Source: CAVUEG01 sp963740525
GTDB taxonomy: Bacteria; Actinomycetota; Actinomycetes; Propionibacteriales; Nocardioidaceae
Direction of reading: 5' to 3'
Length of the DNA stretch: 64,000 bases
Assembly: GCA_963740525.1 (NCBI GenBank)
Contig: CAVUEG010000006.1
Location: 1,488,001 to 1,552,000, forward strand
Shown here: one piece after another, positions 52,685-62,931 of the stretch
How the letters are laid out: each line of letters begins with the position of its first letter
Numbering within the stretch: position 1 is the first letter of the stretch
Notes under the pieces: model-generated
The model's input: only the letters and a program-made list of their open reading frames with translations
The model's database searches: none
What the model was told of the DNA's origin: nothing
Made by a program: the position numbers and the translations under genes

Positions 52685-55600
52685 GTGAGTCTCAAGGCAG
52701 TCGCCGACCTGGTCCTTCGGGACCCCACCCTCGCCCGGTCCATGACCGACGCGAAGGCCGGCCTGGAGACCCTCGACCTGACCGCCCCCGGTGCGTTGCG
52801 GCCGTTCGTGGTCAAGGGGCTGGTGGACGTCGGGCGCACCGTGCTGGCGGTCGCCGCGACCTCCCGGGAGGCGGAGGACCTGGTGGCCAGCCTCGGCGAC
52901 CTGCTCGACCCCGCCGAGGTCGCCTACTACCCGTCCTGGGAGACGTTGCCCCACGAGCGGCTGAGCCCGCGCAGTGACACCGTGGGCCAACGGCTGGCCG
53001 TGCTCCGCCGGCTCGCCCACCCGGGCACCGACGTCAGCAACGGGCCGTTGCGCGTCGTGGTCGCCCCGGTGCGGTCGATCCTGCAGCCTCAGGTGCGAGG
53101 GCTGGCAGACCTGGTGCCGGTCGAGCTCTCCGTCGGTGACGAGGCAGACCTCGAGGACGTCGTACGCCGCCTCGCCGACGCCGCCTACTCCCGCGTGGAC
53201 CTGGTCGAGAAGCGCGGCGAGTTCGCCGTGCGTGGCGGCATCGTGGACGTCTTCCCCCGACCGAGGAGCACCCGCTGCGCCTGGAGTTCTGGGGCGACGA
53301 GGTCGAGGAGATCAGGTCGTTCTCGGTCGCGGACCAGCGCACGCTCGAGCCACTGGGCCGGCTCTGGGCGCCGCCGTGCCGCGAGCTCCTGCTCACCGCC
53401 GAGGTGCGCAAGCGCGCCGCCGCGCTCGGCGAGGAGCACCCGCAGCTGGCAGAGATCACCTCAGCGATGGCCCAGGGCATCGCGGTCGAGGGGATGGAGT
53501 CCCTCTCGCCCGTGCTGGTCGACGAGATGGAGCTGCTGCTGGACGTGATGCCGGCCGACACCACCGTCCTCGTGCTCGACCCGGAGCGGGCCCGCTCGCG
53601 CGCGCACGACCTGGTCGCGACCAGCGAGGAGTTCCTCCAGGCCTCCTGGGCGGCAGCCGCGGGCGGAGGGCAGGCGCCGATCGACCTCGGCGCAGCGTCG
53701 TACCGGAGCCTGGCCGAGGTCCGGGCGCTCAGCCTCGCCCAGGGCAAACCCTGGTGGTCGGTGAGCCCGTTCGGTCTCGACCCGGAGGCCGAGGCGCTGG
53801 CCGACGGAGTGGCCGACACCGACTCCGGCGCCGTCGAGTCGCGCGCCGTCGGCATCCGTGCGATCGAGCCCTACCGGGGCGACGTCGCCCGGGCCATCGA
53901 GGACATGCGGCAGTGGATCGCCGCCGGCTCGCGGGTGGTGCTCGTGCACGAGGGGCACGGCCCGGCCCAGCGGATGGTCGAGGTTCTCGCGGAGAACGAC
54001 ATCCCCAGCCGGTACGTCCAGTCGCTCGACAGCGAGCTCGAGCCCGGTCTGGTGCACGTCACCACGGCCACGCTCGACCACGGCCTCCACGACGAGGTGC
54101 AGTGCCTCGCCGTGCTCACCGGCGAGGACATCGCCGGGCAACGGTCCTCGACCCGGGACATGCGCCGGATGCCGGCTCGACGCAAGCGCCAGATCGACCC
54201 GCTCGAGCTGAAGGAGGGCGACTTCGTCGTTCACGAGCAGCACGGCGTGGGTCGCTACGTGGAGATGAAGCAGCGCGTGGTCCAGGGAGCCACCCGCGAG
54301 TACCTCGTCCTCGAGTACGGCGCCTCCAAGCGCGGCTACCCCCGGACCGGCTGTACGTTCCCGCCGACGCGCTCGACCAGGTCACCCGCTACGTCGGCGG
54401 CGAGTCGCCCAGCCTCGACCGGCTCGGCGGTGGCGACTGGGCCAAGCGCAAGGGCCGTGCCCGCAAGGCAGTGCGCCAGATCGCCGCCGAGCTGATCAAG
54501 CTGTACGCCGCCCGTCAGGCCACCAAGGGGCACCGGTTCGGTCCGGACAGTCCGTGGCAGCGCGAGCTCGAGGATGCGTTCCCGTTCCAGGAGACGCCGG
54601 ACCAGCTCAGCACGGTCGACGAGGTCAAGCGCGACATGGAGCGGCACGTCCCGATGGACCGGCTCGTGTGCGGCGACGTCGGCTACGGGAAGACCGAGAT
54701 CGCGGTGCGCGCGGCGTTCAAGGCGGTGCAGGACGGCAAGCAGGTCGCCGTACTCGTGCCGACCACGCTTCTGGTCCAGCAGCACTTCTCCACCTTCGCC
54801 GAGCGGATGAGCGGCTTCCCTGTGGTGCTCAAGGGGCTGTCCCGCTTCCAGACCGACAAGGAGGCCGCCGAGACCATCGAGGGTCTCCGCGACGGCACCG
54901 TTGACGTCGTGATCGGCACGCACCGACTGCTCAACCCCGACATCCGGATGAAGGACCTCGGCCTGATCGTGGTCGACGAGGAGCAGCGCTTCGGCGTCGA
55001 GCACAAGGAGCAGATGAAGAGGATGCGGACCAGCGTCGACGTGCTGTCGATGTCCGCCACGCCGATCCCGCGCACCCTGGAGATGGCGATCACCGGCATC
55101 CGCGAGATGTCGACGATCACCACCCCGCCCGAGGAGCGGCACCCGGTGCTGACCTATGTCGGCGCCTACGAAGACCGTCAGGTGATCGCCGCGGTCCGTC
55201 GTGAGCTGCTCCGCGAGGGTCAGGTCTTCTACATCCACAACCGGGTCCAGTCGATCGAGAAGGCCGCGGCGAAGATCCGCGAGCTGGTGCCCGAGGCCCG
55301 GGTCGCCACCGCCCACGGCCAGATGGGGGAGCACCAGCTGGAGCAGGTCATGCTCGACTTCTGGGAGAAGCGCTTCGACGTGCTCGTCTGCACCACGATC
55401 GTCGAGTCCGGCCTCGATGTGTCCAACGCGAACACCATGCTCATCGAGCGGGCCGACACCCTGGGTCTGTCCCAGCTGCACCAGTTGCGCGGACGCGTCG
55501 GCCGCGGACGGGAGCGGGCGTACGCCTACTTCCTCTACCCGGCGGACAAGCCGATGACCGAGACCGCCCACGAGCGACTCGCGACGCTGGCCCAGCACTC

Positions 55601-56264
55601 GGACCTCGGCGGCGGCATGGCGATCGCCATGAAGGACCTCGAGATCCGTGGTGCCGGCAACCTCCTGGGCGGCGAGCAGTCCGGACACATCGCCGACGTC
55701 GGCTTCGACCTGTACGTCCGTCTGGTCGGCGAGGCCGTCGCCGAGTACCGCGGAGACGCTGCCGAGGAGGCCGTGGAGGTCAAGATCGAGCTCCCGATCG
55801 ACGCGCACGTGCCGCACACCTACGTCACCAGCGAGCGGCTGCGCCTGGAGATGTACAAGCGGCTCGCCGAGGTGCGCGTCGACGAGGACGTCGACCTGCT
55901 CCGCGAGGAGATGGTCGACCGGTACGGCGAGCCGCCCGCCCCGGTGGCCAGTCTGCTCGAGGTGGCCAGGTTCCGCGCCCGGCTGCGTCAGGCCGGGCTG
56001 AGCGACGTCACGTTGGCGGGCAAGTACGTCCGCTTCGCCCCGGTGGACCTGCCGGACTCCGGCAGGGTCCGCCTGCAGCGCCTCTACCCTCAGAGCATCG
56101 TCAAGGAGAACGTGCGTACGATGCTCGTGCCCCGCCCTTCGACCGCGGTCGTGGGGGGACAGCCGCTTCGCGACGAGGCGTTGCTGACCTGGGCACGCGA
56201 AGTGATCGAGACCGTGATCGACCGGGCGCCCGCCCCGGCCCAGAAGCAGGAGAGCCGATCGTGA
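52685..56264 (+). CDS. mfd: Transcription-repair coupling factor Mfd (two frameshifts)
   Basis: 1193 aa after adding one C at each of two C5 runs (53254-53258 and 54339-54343), exactly the family length. Order: UvrB-homology modules (res. 1-400), RNA polymerase interaction domain (GDFVVHEQHGVGRYVEM, about 515-600), RecG-like motor with Walker A GDVGYGKTEIAVRAA, DEEQRFGVEHKE, SATPIPRTL, TTIVESGLDVSNANTM and RGRVGRGRERAYAYF, then the C-terminal regulatory domain. Removes stalled RNA polymerase and recruits UvrA. GTG start. The stop overlaps the next lipoprotein start by 4 nt (GTGA). Both sites are homopolymers and flanks are intact, so I do not call it a pseudogene. Confidence 0.93.
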
Positions 56265-56950
56265 AGTCCAGGCGCCCCGTCCTCGCCCTGATCGCCGTGA
56301 CCGCGGCGCTCCTCCTCGGTGGCTGCGGCGACGTGCATCCGGGGGTGGCCGCGGTGGCGGGCACCGACCGGATCAGCCACGAGCGGGTGGACCAGCTCGC
56401 CGAGGCCCTGTGCTCGGCGAACACCGCCGCTCAGCTGGCCGCGGGCAACGCCAAGCCGGACCTGCCGACGGTCGGTGCGCGTCAGAGCGCGCTGCAGATC
56501 CTCCTCGACACCGACCTGGCGCTGCAGTTCGGCAGGAGCCAGGGCGCCAAGCCGGACCAGCAGCTTGCCGCGGCGGCGAAGGGCCAGAACGAGCAGGGCA
56601 TCTCGATGGTCCCCGCTGCCCAGCGGGCCGGCTTCCGCACCGTCCTCGACCAGTACGCCGAGTCCCAGCTGATGCTGATCGACCTGGGCAGGAAGTCGCT
56701 CACCGCCTCCGGCGAGACCCAGATCGACGAGAACAAGGCCCTCGCGGAAGGCCACCGACTGCTCTCCCAGTGGGAGAAGACCATCGACGTGGTCGTCGAC
56801 CCGCGCTACGGCACCTACCGCAACGGCGCCGTGACGGCGGGCGACTCGTCCCTCTCGGTCGCGCAGTCGCAGGCGGCTCGCCAGGCGAGCAAGGCCAACT
56901 CCTCCGCCGGCTTTGCCGCGACGCTCCCCGCGTCGCAGAAGTGCGCCTGA
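56261..56950 (+). CDS. SurA N-terminal-like lipoprotein
   Basis: 229 aa, GTG start inside the mfd stop (GTGA). Lipobox LLGG-Cys22, then VAAVAGTDRISHERVDQLAEALC, the start of a SurA/PrsA-like chaperone domain without a parvulin (PPIase) domain. Helical throughout and with a Ser/Ala tail. Located between mfd and mazG, as in other actinobacteria. Probable extracellular folding helper; function unproven. Confidence 0.8.
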   Translation: MKSRRPVLALIAVTAALLLGGCGDVHPGVAAVAGTDRISHERVDQLAEALCSANTAAQLAAGNAKPDLPTVGARQSALQILLDTDLALQFGRSQGAKPDQQLAAAAKGQNEQGISMVPAAQRAGFRTVLDQYAESQLMLIDLGRKSLTASGETQIDENKALAEGHRLLSQWEKTIDVVVDPRYGTYRNGAVTAGDSSLSVAQSQAARQASKANSSAGFAATLPASQKCA

Positions 56951-56959
56951 CCCCTCGTC

Positions 56960-57580
56960 GTGGAGCCCGGCGACCGGCTTGTCGAGTTCATCGCGGTGAT
57001 GGACCGACTCCGGCGCGAGTGCCCCTGGAAGAGTGAGCAGACCCACCGCAGCCTGGCGCGGTACCTCCTCGAGGAGACCCACGAGGTGCTCGAGGCGCTG
57101 GACACCGGCGACGACGAGCACCTGCGCGAGGAGCTCGGGGACCTGCTGATGCAGATCTACTTCCACGCCCGGATCGCGGAGGAGAACGCGCAGGACGCGT
57201 GGTCGATCGACGACGTGGCCGCGGGGATCATCGACAAGCTGGTCCGTCGCAACCCGCACGTCTTCGGTGACCAGAGCCCGGGTGACGGCCGGGCTCCCGT
57301 GGATGCCGACGCCGTGAACGAGGCGTGGAACGAGATCAAGGCGAGCGAGAAGCGACGCGACTCGGTGCTCGACGGGCTCGCCCCGACGCTGCCGGCCCTC
57401 CTGTACGCCGACAAGGTCATTGACCGGCTCGCCGAGGCAGGTGTGCCGGTCGAGGTGGAGCGCGCCTCGGCCGATCTGGGAGAGCGGCTGCTCGGGCTGG
57501 TCGCCGAGGCACGTGCGGCGAAGGTCGACCCCGAGCAGGCGCTGCGCGACGCCGTACGCCGGCACACGCAGGGCCGATGA
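56960..57580 (+). CDS. mazG: MazG nucleoside triphosphate pyrophosphohydrolase
   Basis: 206 aa, GTG start. One MazG domain: RRECPWKSEQTHRSLARYLLEE (split), EETHEVLEAL and EELGDLLMQIYFHARIAEE carry the EExxE...ExxD metal motif. Hydrolyses NTPs to NMPs and pyrophosphate, which guards against mutagenic or stress nucleotides. Ends 94 bp before eno. Confidence 0.94.
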   Translation: MEPGDRLVEFIAVMDRLRRECPWKSEQTHRSLARYLLEETHEVLEALDTGDDEHLREELGDLLMQIYFHARIAEENAQDAWSIDDVAAGIIDKLVRRNPHVFGDQSPGDGRAPVDADAVNEAWNEIKASEKRRDSVLDGLAPTLPALLYADKVIDRLAEAGVPVEVERASADLGERLLGLVAEARAAKVDPEQALRDAVRRHTQGR

Positions 57581-57674
57581 CCACCCCGCGAGCCCTGCCC
57601 CGCACGCGCTCGGGACGCCGTTAGGCTGGGTGGGCACGAAACCCGTAGTTCCCTCCCGAAACAGGAGCAGACCC

Positions 57675-58958
57675 TTGGCGTCCATCGAGGCTGTCGGCGC
57701 GCGCGAGATCCTGGACTCTCGCGGCAACCCCACGATCGAGGTCGAGGTACTCCTCGACGACGGCACGGTGAGCCGTGCCGCGGTCCCCTCCGGTGCCTCC
57801 ACCGGCGCCTTCGAGGCGGTCGAGCTCCGCGACGGCGGTGACCGCTATGGCGGCAAGGGCGTCCAGTCCGCGGTGAAGACGGTCAACGACAAGATCGGGC
57901 CGGAACTGGTCGGCTTCGACGCCGACGAGCAGCGTCTCGTCGACCAGGCCATGATCGACCTCGACGCCACCCCCAACAAGGCGAAGCTCGGCGCGAACGC
58001 GATCCTCGGCGTCTCCCTCGCCGTCGCCCGAGCCGCCGCGGACTCCGCCGGCCTCCCGCTGTTCCGCTACGTCGGAGGCCCGAACGCGCACCTGCTCCCG
58101 GTGCCGATGATGAACATCCTCAACGGTGGCGCCCACGCCGACAGCGGTGTCGACGTGCAGGAGTTCATGATCGCCCCGATCGGGGCCCCGACCTTCGCGG
58201 AGGCACTGCGTCAGGGCGCGGAGGTCTACCACGCGCTCAAGTCCGTGCTCAAGCAGCGTGGTCTCAGCACCGGGCTCGGCGACGAGGGCGGCTTCGCCCC
58301 GGCATTGCCCAGCAACCGTGACGCGCTCGACCTGATCACCACCGCCGTCGAGGCGACCGGGCTCCAGGCCGGTCGCGACATCGTCTTCGCCCTTGACGTC
58401 GCAGCCACGGAGTTCTACGAGGACGGCGCCTACACCTTCGAGGGGTCGAGCAAGACCTCCGCGGAGATGCTGGCCTACTACAGCGACCTCGTGTCGTCGT
58501 ACCCGATCGTGTCGATCGAGGACCCGATGAACGAGGAGGACTGGGAGGGCTGGGCGTCGATGACCGCCGCGCTCGGGGACCGGGTCCAGATCGTCGGCGA
58601 CGACCTGTTCGTCACCAACGTCGAGCGGCTGGCCCGCGGGATCGAGGAGCGCTCCGCGAACGCACTCTTGGTCAAGGTCAACCAGATCGGCTCGCTCACC
58701 GAGACCCTCGACTCCGTCGACCTCGCGCACCGCAACGGGCTCCGCTGCATGATGAGCCACCGGTCGGGCGAGACCGAGGACACCACGATCGCCGACCTGG
58801 CCGTGGCCACGAACTGCGGCCAGATCAAGACCGGTGCTCCTGCTCGCTCCGAGCGCGTCGCCAAGTACAACCAGCTGCTGCGCATCGAGGAGCAGCTCGA
58901 CGATGCCGCGCGGTACGCCGGCGCCCGCGCGTTCCCCCGCTTCCAGGGACAGGGCTGA
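57675..58958 (+). CDS. eno: Enolase
   Basis: 427 aa from TTG 57675, with AGGAG 6-10 nt upstream; the frame extends further back but MASIEAVGAREILDSRGNPT is the canonical start. Motifs VPSGASTGAFEAVELRDG, GGAHADSGVDVQEFMI, SIEDPMNEEDWEGW and MMSHRSGETEDTTIADL (catalytic Lys and metal ligands) are intact. Converts 2-phosphoglycerate to PEP. Followed 2 bp later by the DivIC-like gene. Confidence 0.97.
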   Translation: MASIEAVGAREILDSRGNPTIEVEVLLDDGTVSRAAVPSGASTGAFEAVELRDGGDRYGGKGVQSAVKTVNDKIGPELVGFDADEQRLVDQAMIDLDATPNKAKLGANAILGVSLAVARAAADSAGLPLFRYVGGPNAHLLPVPMMNILNGGAHADSGVDVQEFMIAPIGAPTFAEALRQGAEVYHALKSVLKQRGLSTGLGDEGGFAPALPSNRDALDLITTAVEATGLQAGRDIVFALDVAATEFYEDGAYTFEGSSKTSAEMLAYYSDLVSSYPIVSIEDPMNEEDWEGWASMTAALGDRVQIVGDDLFVTNVERLARGIEERSANALLVKVNQIGSLTETLDSVDLAHRNGLRCMMSHRSGETEDTTIADLAVATNCGQIKTGAPARSERVAKYNQLLRIEEQLDDAARYAGARAFPRFQGQG

Positions 58959-58960
58959 CC

Positions 58961-59524
58961 TTGCCCAGCACCCGACGTACGCCGGACCGGGGCTCGGGCC
59001 CACGACGCAGCACGCGTCCGGGCCAGCGCACCGTCGCGACGCGGCCGCGTCCGCCGGCCCCGCCGGCTCCGGCGCGGTCCCGCTTCACCGGTCGGGCCGC
59101 GGTGCTGGTGCTGGTGCTGGCCGTGCTGACCGTGTCGTACGCCTCGAGCATGCGCGCCTACCTCGAGCAACGCAGCCAGATCGACGCGCTCCGGGCCACG
59201 ATCGCCGACGCCCAGGGCAACATCTCGCGCCTCCAGCGCGAGAAGCGCCGCTGGCACGACAAGGCGTACGTCGAGCAGCAGGCCCGCGAGCGGTTCGGGT
59301 TCGTGATGCCCGGCGAGGTCGGCTACCAGGTCATCGGGCTCGACGGCAAGCCACTCGACCGCAGCACGTCCCTCAGCGATCCCGGTCAGGCCTCCGACCC
59401 GGTCACCCGCCCCGCCTGGTGGCAGTCGGCGTGGGGGTCGGTCGAGGCGGCCGGCAACCCCGAGGCGAACACCCCCGCACCGGTCGACGAGATCCGGGCG
59501 CCCTCGCCGAAGAAGAAGCGGTGA
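58961..59524 (+). CDS. FtsB/DivIC-family septum formation initiator
   Basis: 187 aa, TTG start. Arg/Pro-rich cytosolic N-terminus, single membrane helix (res. 46-62), then a coiled coil (YLEQRSQIDALRATIADAQG to about 105) and the conserved ERFGFVMPGEVGYQVI. Part of the FtsQ-FtsB-FtsL divisome complex. In the eno-divIC-DUF501-ppx order seen across actinobacteria; 4-nt overlap with DUF501. Confidence 0.9.
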   Translation: MPSTRRTPDRGSGPRRSTRPGQRTVATRPRPPAPPAPARSRFTGRAAVLVLVLAVLTVSYASSMRAYLEQRSQIDALRATIADAQGNISRLQREKRRWHDKAYVEQQARERFGFVMPGEVGYQVIGLDGKPLDRSTSLSDPGQASDPVTRPAWWQSAWGSVEAAGNPEANTPAPVDEIRAPSPKKKR

Positions 59525-60033
59525 CCCGGGAGCACTCCGACGGTGGGCTCGGCCCCGGCGACGAGCAGGCCATCGCGGCCCAGCTCGGGCGAGCGCCTCG
59601 CGGAATCCACGGGATCGGCCACCGCTGTCCGTGCGGCAACCCGGACGTCGTCACGACCGAGCCGCGGCTGCCCGACGGCACCCCGTTCCCGACCACGTTC
59701 TACCTGACCTGCCCTCGGGCGGCTTCGCTGATCGGCACGCTCGAGGGCTCTGGCCTGATGGCGCAGATGACCGAGCGTCTCGCCGAGGACCAGGACCTCG
59801 CGGCGCGGTACGCCGCTGCCCACGAGGCCTACCTCGCGGCGCGGACGGCGATCGGCGAGGTCCCCGAGATCGAGGGTGTCTCCGCGGGCGGGATGCCGAA
59901 CCGGGTCAAGTGCCTGCACGTGCTCGCCGGTCAGGCCCTCGCACAGGGACCCGGGGTCAACCCCCTCGGCGACGAGGTGCTCGACCTGCTCGGCGACTTC
60001 TGGGCGGCCGGCCCCTGCGTGGGACCGGCGTGA
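59521..60033 (+). CDS. DUF501 family protein
   Basis: 170 aa, GTG start. Contains GIGHRCPCGNPDVVTTEPRL with a Cys pair, FPTTFYLTCPRA and GGMPNRVKCLHVLAGQAL, which are the conserved segments of DUF501. Function unknown; invariably found between the divIC-like gene and ppx. Overlaps both by 4 nt. Confidence 0.93.
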   Translation: MTREHSDGGLGPGDEQAIAAQLGRAPRGIHGIGHRCPCGNPDVVTTEPRLPDGTPFPTTFYLTCPRAASLIGTLEGSGLMAQMTERLAEDQDLAARYAAAHEAYLAARTAIGEVPEIEGVSAGGMPNRVKCLHVLAGQALAQGPGVNPLGDEVLDLLGDFWAAGPCVGPA

Positions 60034-60957
60034 CCCGCGTCGCGGCCATCGACTGCGGCACCAACACCATCAAGCTGCTCGTCGCCGACCTCGACCTCAC
60101 CAGTGGTGGCGAGACCGAGATCCGTCGCGAGATGCGGATGGTACGGCTGGGGCAGGACGTGGACCGCACCGGACGGCTCGCCGACGAGGCGTTGACGCGG
60201 GTCTTCGCCGCCGTCGAGGAGTACGCCGAGACGATCCGTTCAGCCGGGGTCGACGCCGTCCGTTTCTGCGCCACCTCGGCCGCACGCGACGCGGACAACT
60301 CCGATGCCTTCGTGGATGGCGTCGAGGAACGGCTCGGGGTGCGACCCGAGGTGGTCAGCGGTGACGAGGAGGCCAGGCTCTCCTTCGAGGGGGCGACTCG
60401 CTCGCTCGGCGGCGACCTGCCCACGCCGTACCTCGTGCTCGACATCGGGGGTGGCTCGACCGAGCTGATCCTGGGGCTCGGACGGCACCGTCGAGGCCGC
60501 CCACTCCCTCGACGTGGGCTCGGTCCGTCTCACCGAACGGCACCTCAGGAGCGATCCGCCGACCGCCGACGAGATCGAGGCCGCCGCCCGAGACGTCGAC
60601 GAGGCGCTCGACGGCTGTCGGGTCGACCCGGCACGTGCGGCAACGGTGATCGGGGTGGCCGGGACCATCACGACGGTCGCGGCGGGGGTGCTCGGGCTTC
60701 CGGCGTACGACCGGGTGGCGATCCACCAAGCGCGCCTCGACGCGGACGCCGTCCGCGCGATGGCGCGGTCGCTGTGGGCGATGACCGTCGAGCGGAGACG
60801 TGCCCTGCCGTACCTGCATCCCGGGCGGGCCGACGTGATCGGCGCGGGGGCCGTCATCCTGGACCGTGTGCTCCACCGCACCGGCGTCTCCAGCATGCTG
60901 ATCTCCGAGGCCGACATCCTCGACGGCATCGCCTGGTCGGCCGCGCGCGGGATCTGA
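60030..60957 (+). CDS. ppx: Exopolyphosphatase/GppA phosphatase Ppx (frameshifted)
   Basis: 308 aa after removing one base from the G-run at 60474-60477. Actin-like ATPase fold: AAIDCGTNTIKLLVADL (res. 4-20), LDIGGGSTELILG before the break, DVGSVRLTERHL, VAGTITTVAAG after it. Releases phosphate from polyphosphate or converts pppGpp to ppGpp. GTG start inside the DUF501 stop. Both halves are complete, so a sequence error is likely. Confidence 0.92.
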
Positions 60958-60994
60958 CACGTTTGTCCTCCCGGTCTGCGGGCACCGGCCCTGC

Positions 60995-61420
60995 ATGAGC
61001 GAATCGCAGCCGCCAGCCACGACCGTCGCCGCAGACGAGGAGCACCCCACCCTCGGCGCCCTGGTCCACCAGCTCTCCGAGCAGATCCCGGGGCTGATCC
61101 GCAGCGAGGTGAGGCTTGCCCAGGCCGAGCTGGCCGAGAAGGGCAAGCGGGCCGGAATCGGCATCGGGATGTTCAGCGCCGCGGGGTTGCTGTCGTTCTT
61201 CGGTGCCGCGCTTCTCGTGTGCACCGCCGTACTCGCCCTGGCCCTGGCCCTTCCTGGTTGGGCCGCGACCCTGGTCGTAGCCTTGGTCCTGTTCGGGGGC
61301 GCCGGGCTGTTCGCGCGGCGTGGGGTCAGTCGCCTCGACCAGGCGACGCCGCCCAAGCCCGAGCGGGCGATCGAGGGGATCAAGGACGACGTTGCGACCG
61401 TGAAGGGAGACCACCGATGA
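60995..61420 (+). CDS. Phage-holin-family (PF07332-like) membrane protein
   Basis: 141 aa. Cytosolic amphipathic N-terminus (LGALVHQLSEQIPGLIRSEV), two membrane helices (about res. 55-105) and an Arg/Lys tail. Although named holin-like, this is a chromosomal actinobacterial family with no prophage around it. Overlaps the DUF3618 gene by 4 nt, forming a membrane-protein operon with DUF3618, YihY-like and the 41-aa protein. Confidence 0.88.
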   Translation: MSESQPPATTVAADEEHPTLGALVHQLSEQIPGLIRSEVRLAQAELAEKGKRAGIGIGMFSAAGLLSFFGAALLVCTAVLALALALPGWAATLVVALVLFGGAGLFARRGVSRLDQATPPKPERAIEGIKDDVATVKGDHR

Positions 61421-61686
61421 GCGCCGAGCAGTCAGGAAAGCACGCGGCGGCCGGTACGCCTGAGGCGATCGAGTCCGACATCGAGCGGCAGCGTGAGCAG
61501 CTCGCCGACACGATCGACGCGCTGAGCGAGAAGCTGGACGTCAAGCAGCACGCACAGGACAAGGTCGCTGACATCCGCGACAGTGTCACCACGGACTCGG
61601 GTCGACCACGACCAGAGGTTGTCGTCGCCGTCGGCTCGCTGGCCGCGATGGCGCTGGTGTTCCTGCTGTGGAGGCGGCTCAGATGA
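61417..61686 (+). CDS. DUF3618 family membrane protein
   Basis: 89 aa. TPEAIESDIERQREQLADTIDALSEKLD (split; res. 14-41) is the DUF3618 coiled-coil hallmark, followed by one C-terminal membrane helix (res. 68-84). Overlaps its neighbours on both sides by 4 nt. Function unknown; commonly paired with the holin-like protein above. Confidence 0.92.
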   Translation: MSAEQSGKHAAAGTPEAIESDIERQREQLADTIDALSEKLDVKQHAQDKVADIRDSVTTDSGRPRPEVVVAVGSLAAMALVFLLWRRLR

Positions 61687-62785
61687 GCATTGACGCCACC
61701 CAGGGCCGGCACCGCGACGAGGAGTCGACACCTGCTCCGGACGCGGTGGAGAAGCCGGACAGCCCGCTCGACCTGACCGCGCGGTCGCGGCGCTACGTGC
61801 TGCGCAAGACGGTGCGGGAGTTCCAAAGGACCAGTGCACCGACATGGCGGCCGCGCTGACCTACTACGCGGTGCTGGCGATCTTCCCCGCGCTGCTGGCG
61901 CTGGTCTCGCTGCTCGGCGTCGTGGGGCAGGCGGGCAAGACGGTCGACACGGCGCTGGAGGTGATCCGACGTCGTCGCGCGGCATCGATGGACACGACTC
62001 GCGAGCCGGTGCTCGACATGGCCAAGCGGACAGCCGCTGGCCTCGACCTTGGTGGTCGGGCTGCTCGGCGCGCTGTGGTCGGCCTCCGGGTACGTCGGTG
62101 CGTTCGGCCGCGGCGATGAACCGGATGTACGAGATCGACGAGGGTCGGCCGATCTGGAAGCTGCGCCCGGTGATGCTGCTGGTGACGCTGATCGCGCGTG
62201 GTGCTGGGCGCGCTGTCGCTGCTGGTCCTGGTGGTCTCCGGTCCCGTGGCGCAGTCGCGTCGGCAACGCGATCGGGCTCGGTCGACGCCGCCGTGCACGG
62301 TCTGGAACATCGCCAAGTGGCCAGTGCTCGCTCGTCGTGGTGGTGCTGGTCGTCGCGATCCTCTACTACGCCACGCCCAACGTGCAGCAGCCGAAGTTCC
62401 GCTGGATCAGCGTCGGCGCGCTCGTGGCGATCCTGGTGTGGATCTCGCCTCGGCGCGGTTCGGCTTCTACGTCGCGAACTTCTCCAGCTACAACAAGACG
62501 TACGGCGTCTCTCGCCGGCGTGGTGGTGTTCCTGCTGTGGCTGTGGATCACCAACCTCGCGCTGCTCTTCGGTGCCGAGCTCGACTCCGAGCTCGAGCGC
62601 GGGCGCGAGCTCCAGGCCGGGCATCCCCGCCGAGGAGACATCCAGCTGCCGCCCGCGACACCCGCAACATCGAGAAGGCCCAGCTCAAGGCCGAGAAGGA
62701 CATCGCCCTCGGGCGCCGGATCCGGCTGACCCATGGCAGGCCCGAGGACGAGACGACGTACGACGAGAGGGAGAGTGGACGATGA
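61683..62785 (+). pseudogene. YihY/BrkB-family membrane protein, heavily frameshifted
   Basis: The restored product is about 360 aa: MSIDATQGRHRDEE leader, KTVREFQ-DQCTDMAAALTYY, the BrkB core (ALLALVSLLGVVG, ALWSASGYVGAFG, MNRMYEIDEGRPIWKLRP, WNIAKWPVL, NVQQPKFRWISVGALVAIL, LLWLWITNLALLFGAELDSE) and tail DTRNIEKAQLKAEKDIALG. These pieces are spread over all three frames, with at least ten one-base indels between about 61815 and 62660. Coding bases are otherwise well preserved and the neighbours are intact, so this is a badly sequenced or very recently damaged gene, not an old relic. Function of the family in actinobacteria is unknown. Confidence 0.85.
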
Positions 62786-62907
62786 GCAAGTTGATGCTGC
62801 TGGCTGCCGCGGGAGTGGGTTACGTCCTGGGGGCGAAGGCTGGACACGGTCGCTACGAGCAGATCCGCGGTCACTTCGACCAGGTGCGCCAGCACCTGCA
62901 GAGCTGA
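62782..62907 (+). CDS. Small membrane protein, YtxH-like
   Basis: 41 aa, ATG overlapping the stop of the YihY-like gene by 4 nt (GATGAGC context). One hydrophobic helix, MLLAAAGVGYVLGAKAG, followed by HGRYEQIRGHFDQVRQHLQ. This pattern (helix, AKAGxxRYEQI) recurs in small actinobacterial proteins of unknown function. Last gene of the membrane operon. Confidence 0.8.
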   Translation: MSKLMLLAAAGVGYVLGAKAGHGRYEQIRGHFDQVRQHLQS

Positions 62908-62931
62908 GTCCGGACCTGTCACGATGCGGGG

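Noticed and set aside
52685..56264. mfd as a set of three broken genes or a programmed frameshift
   Set aside because: Adding one C at each of two C5 runs restores exactly 1193 aa with all domains; no stimulatory structure or slippery context shared with known programmed sites.
60995..61420. Prophage remnant suggested by a holin-family protein
   Set aside because: No integrase, capsid, tail or lysin genes nearby; the family is a normal chromosomal actinobacterial operon member.
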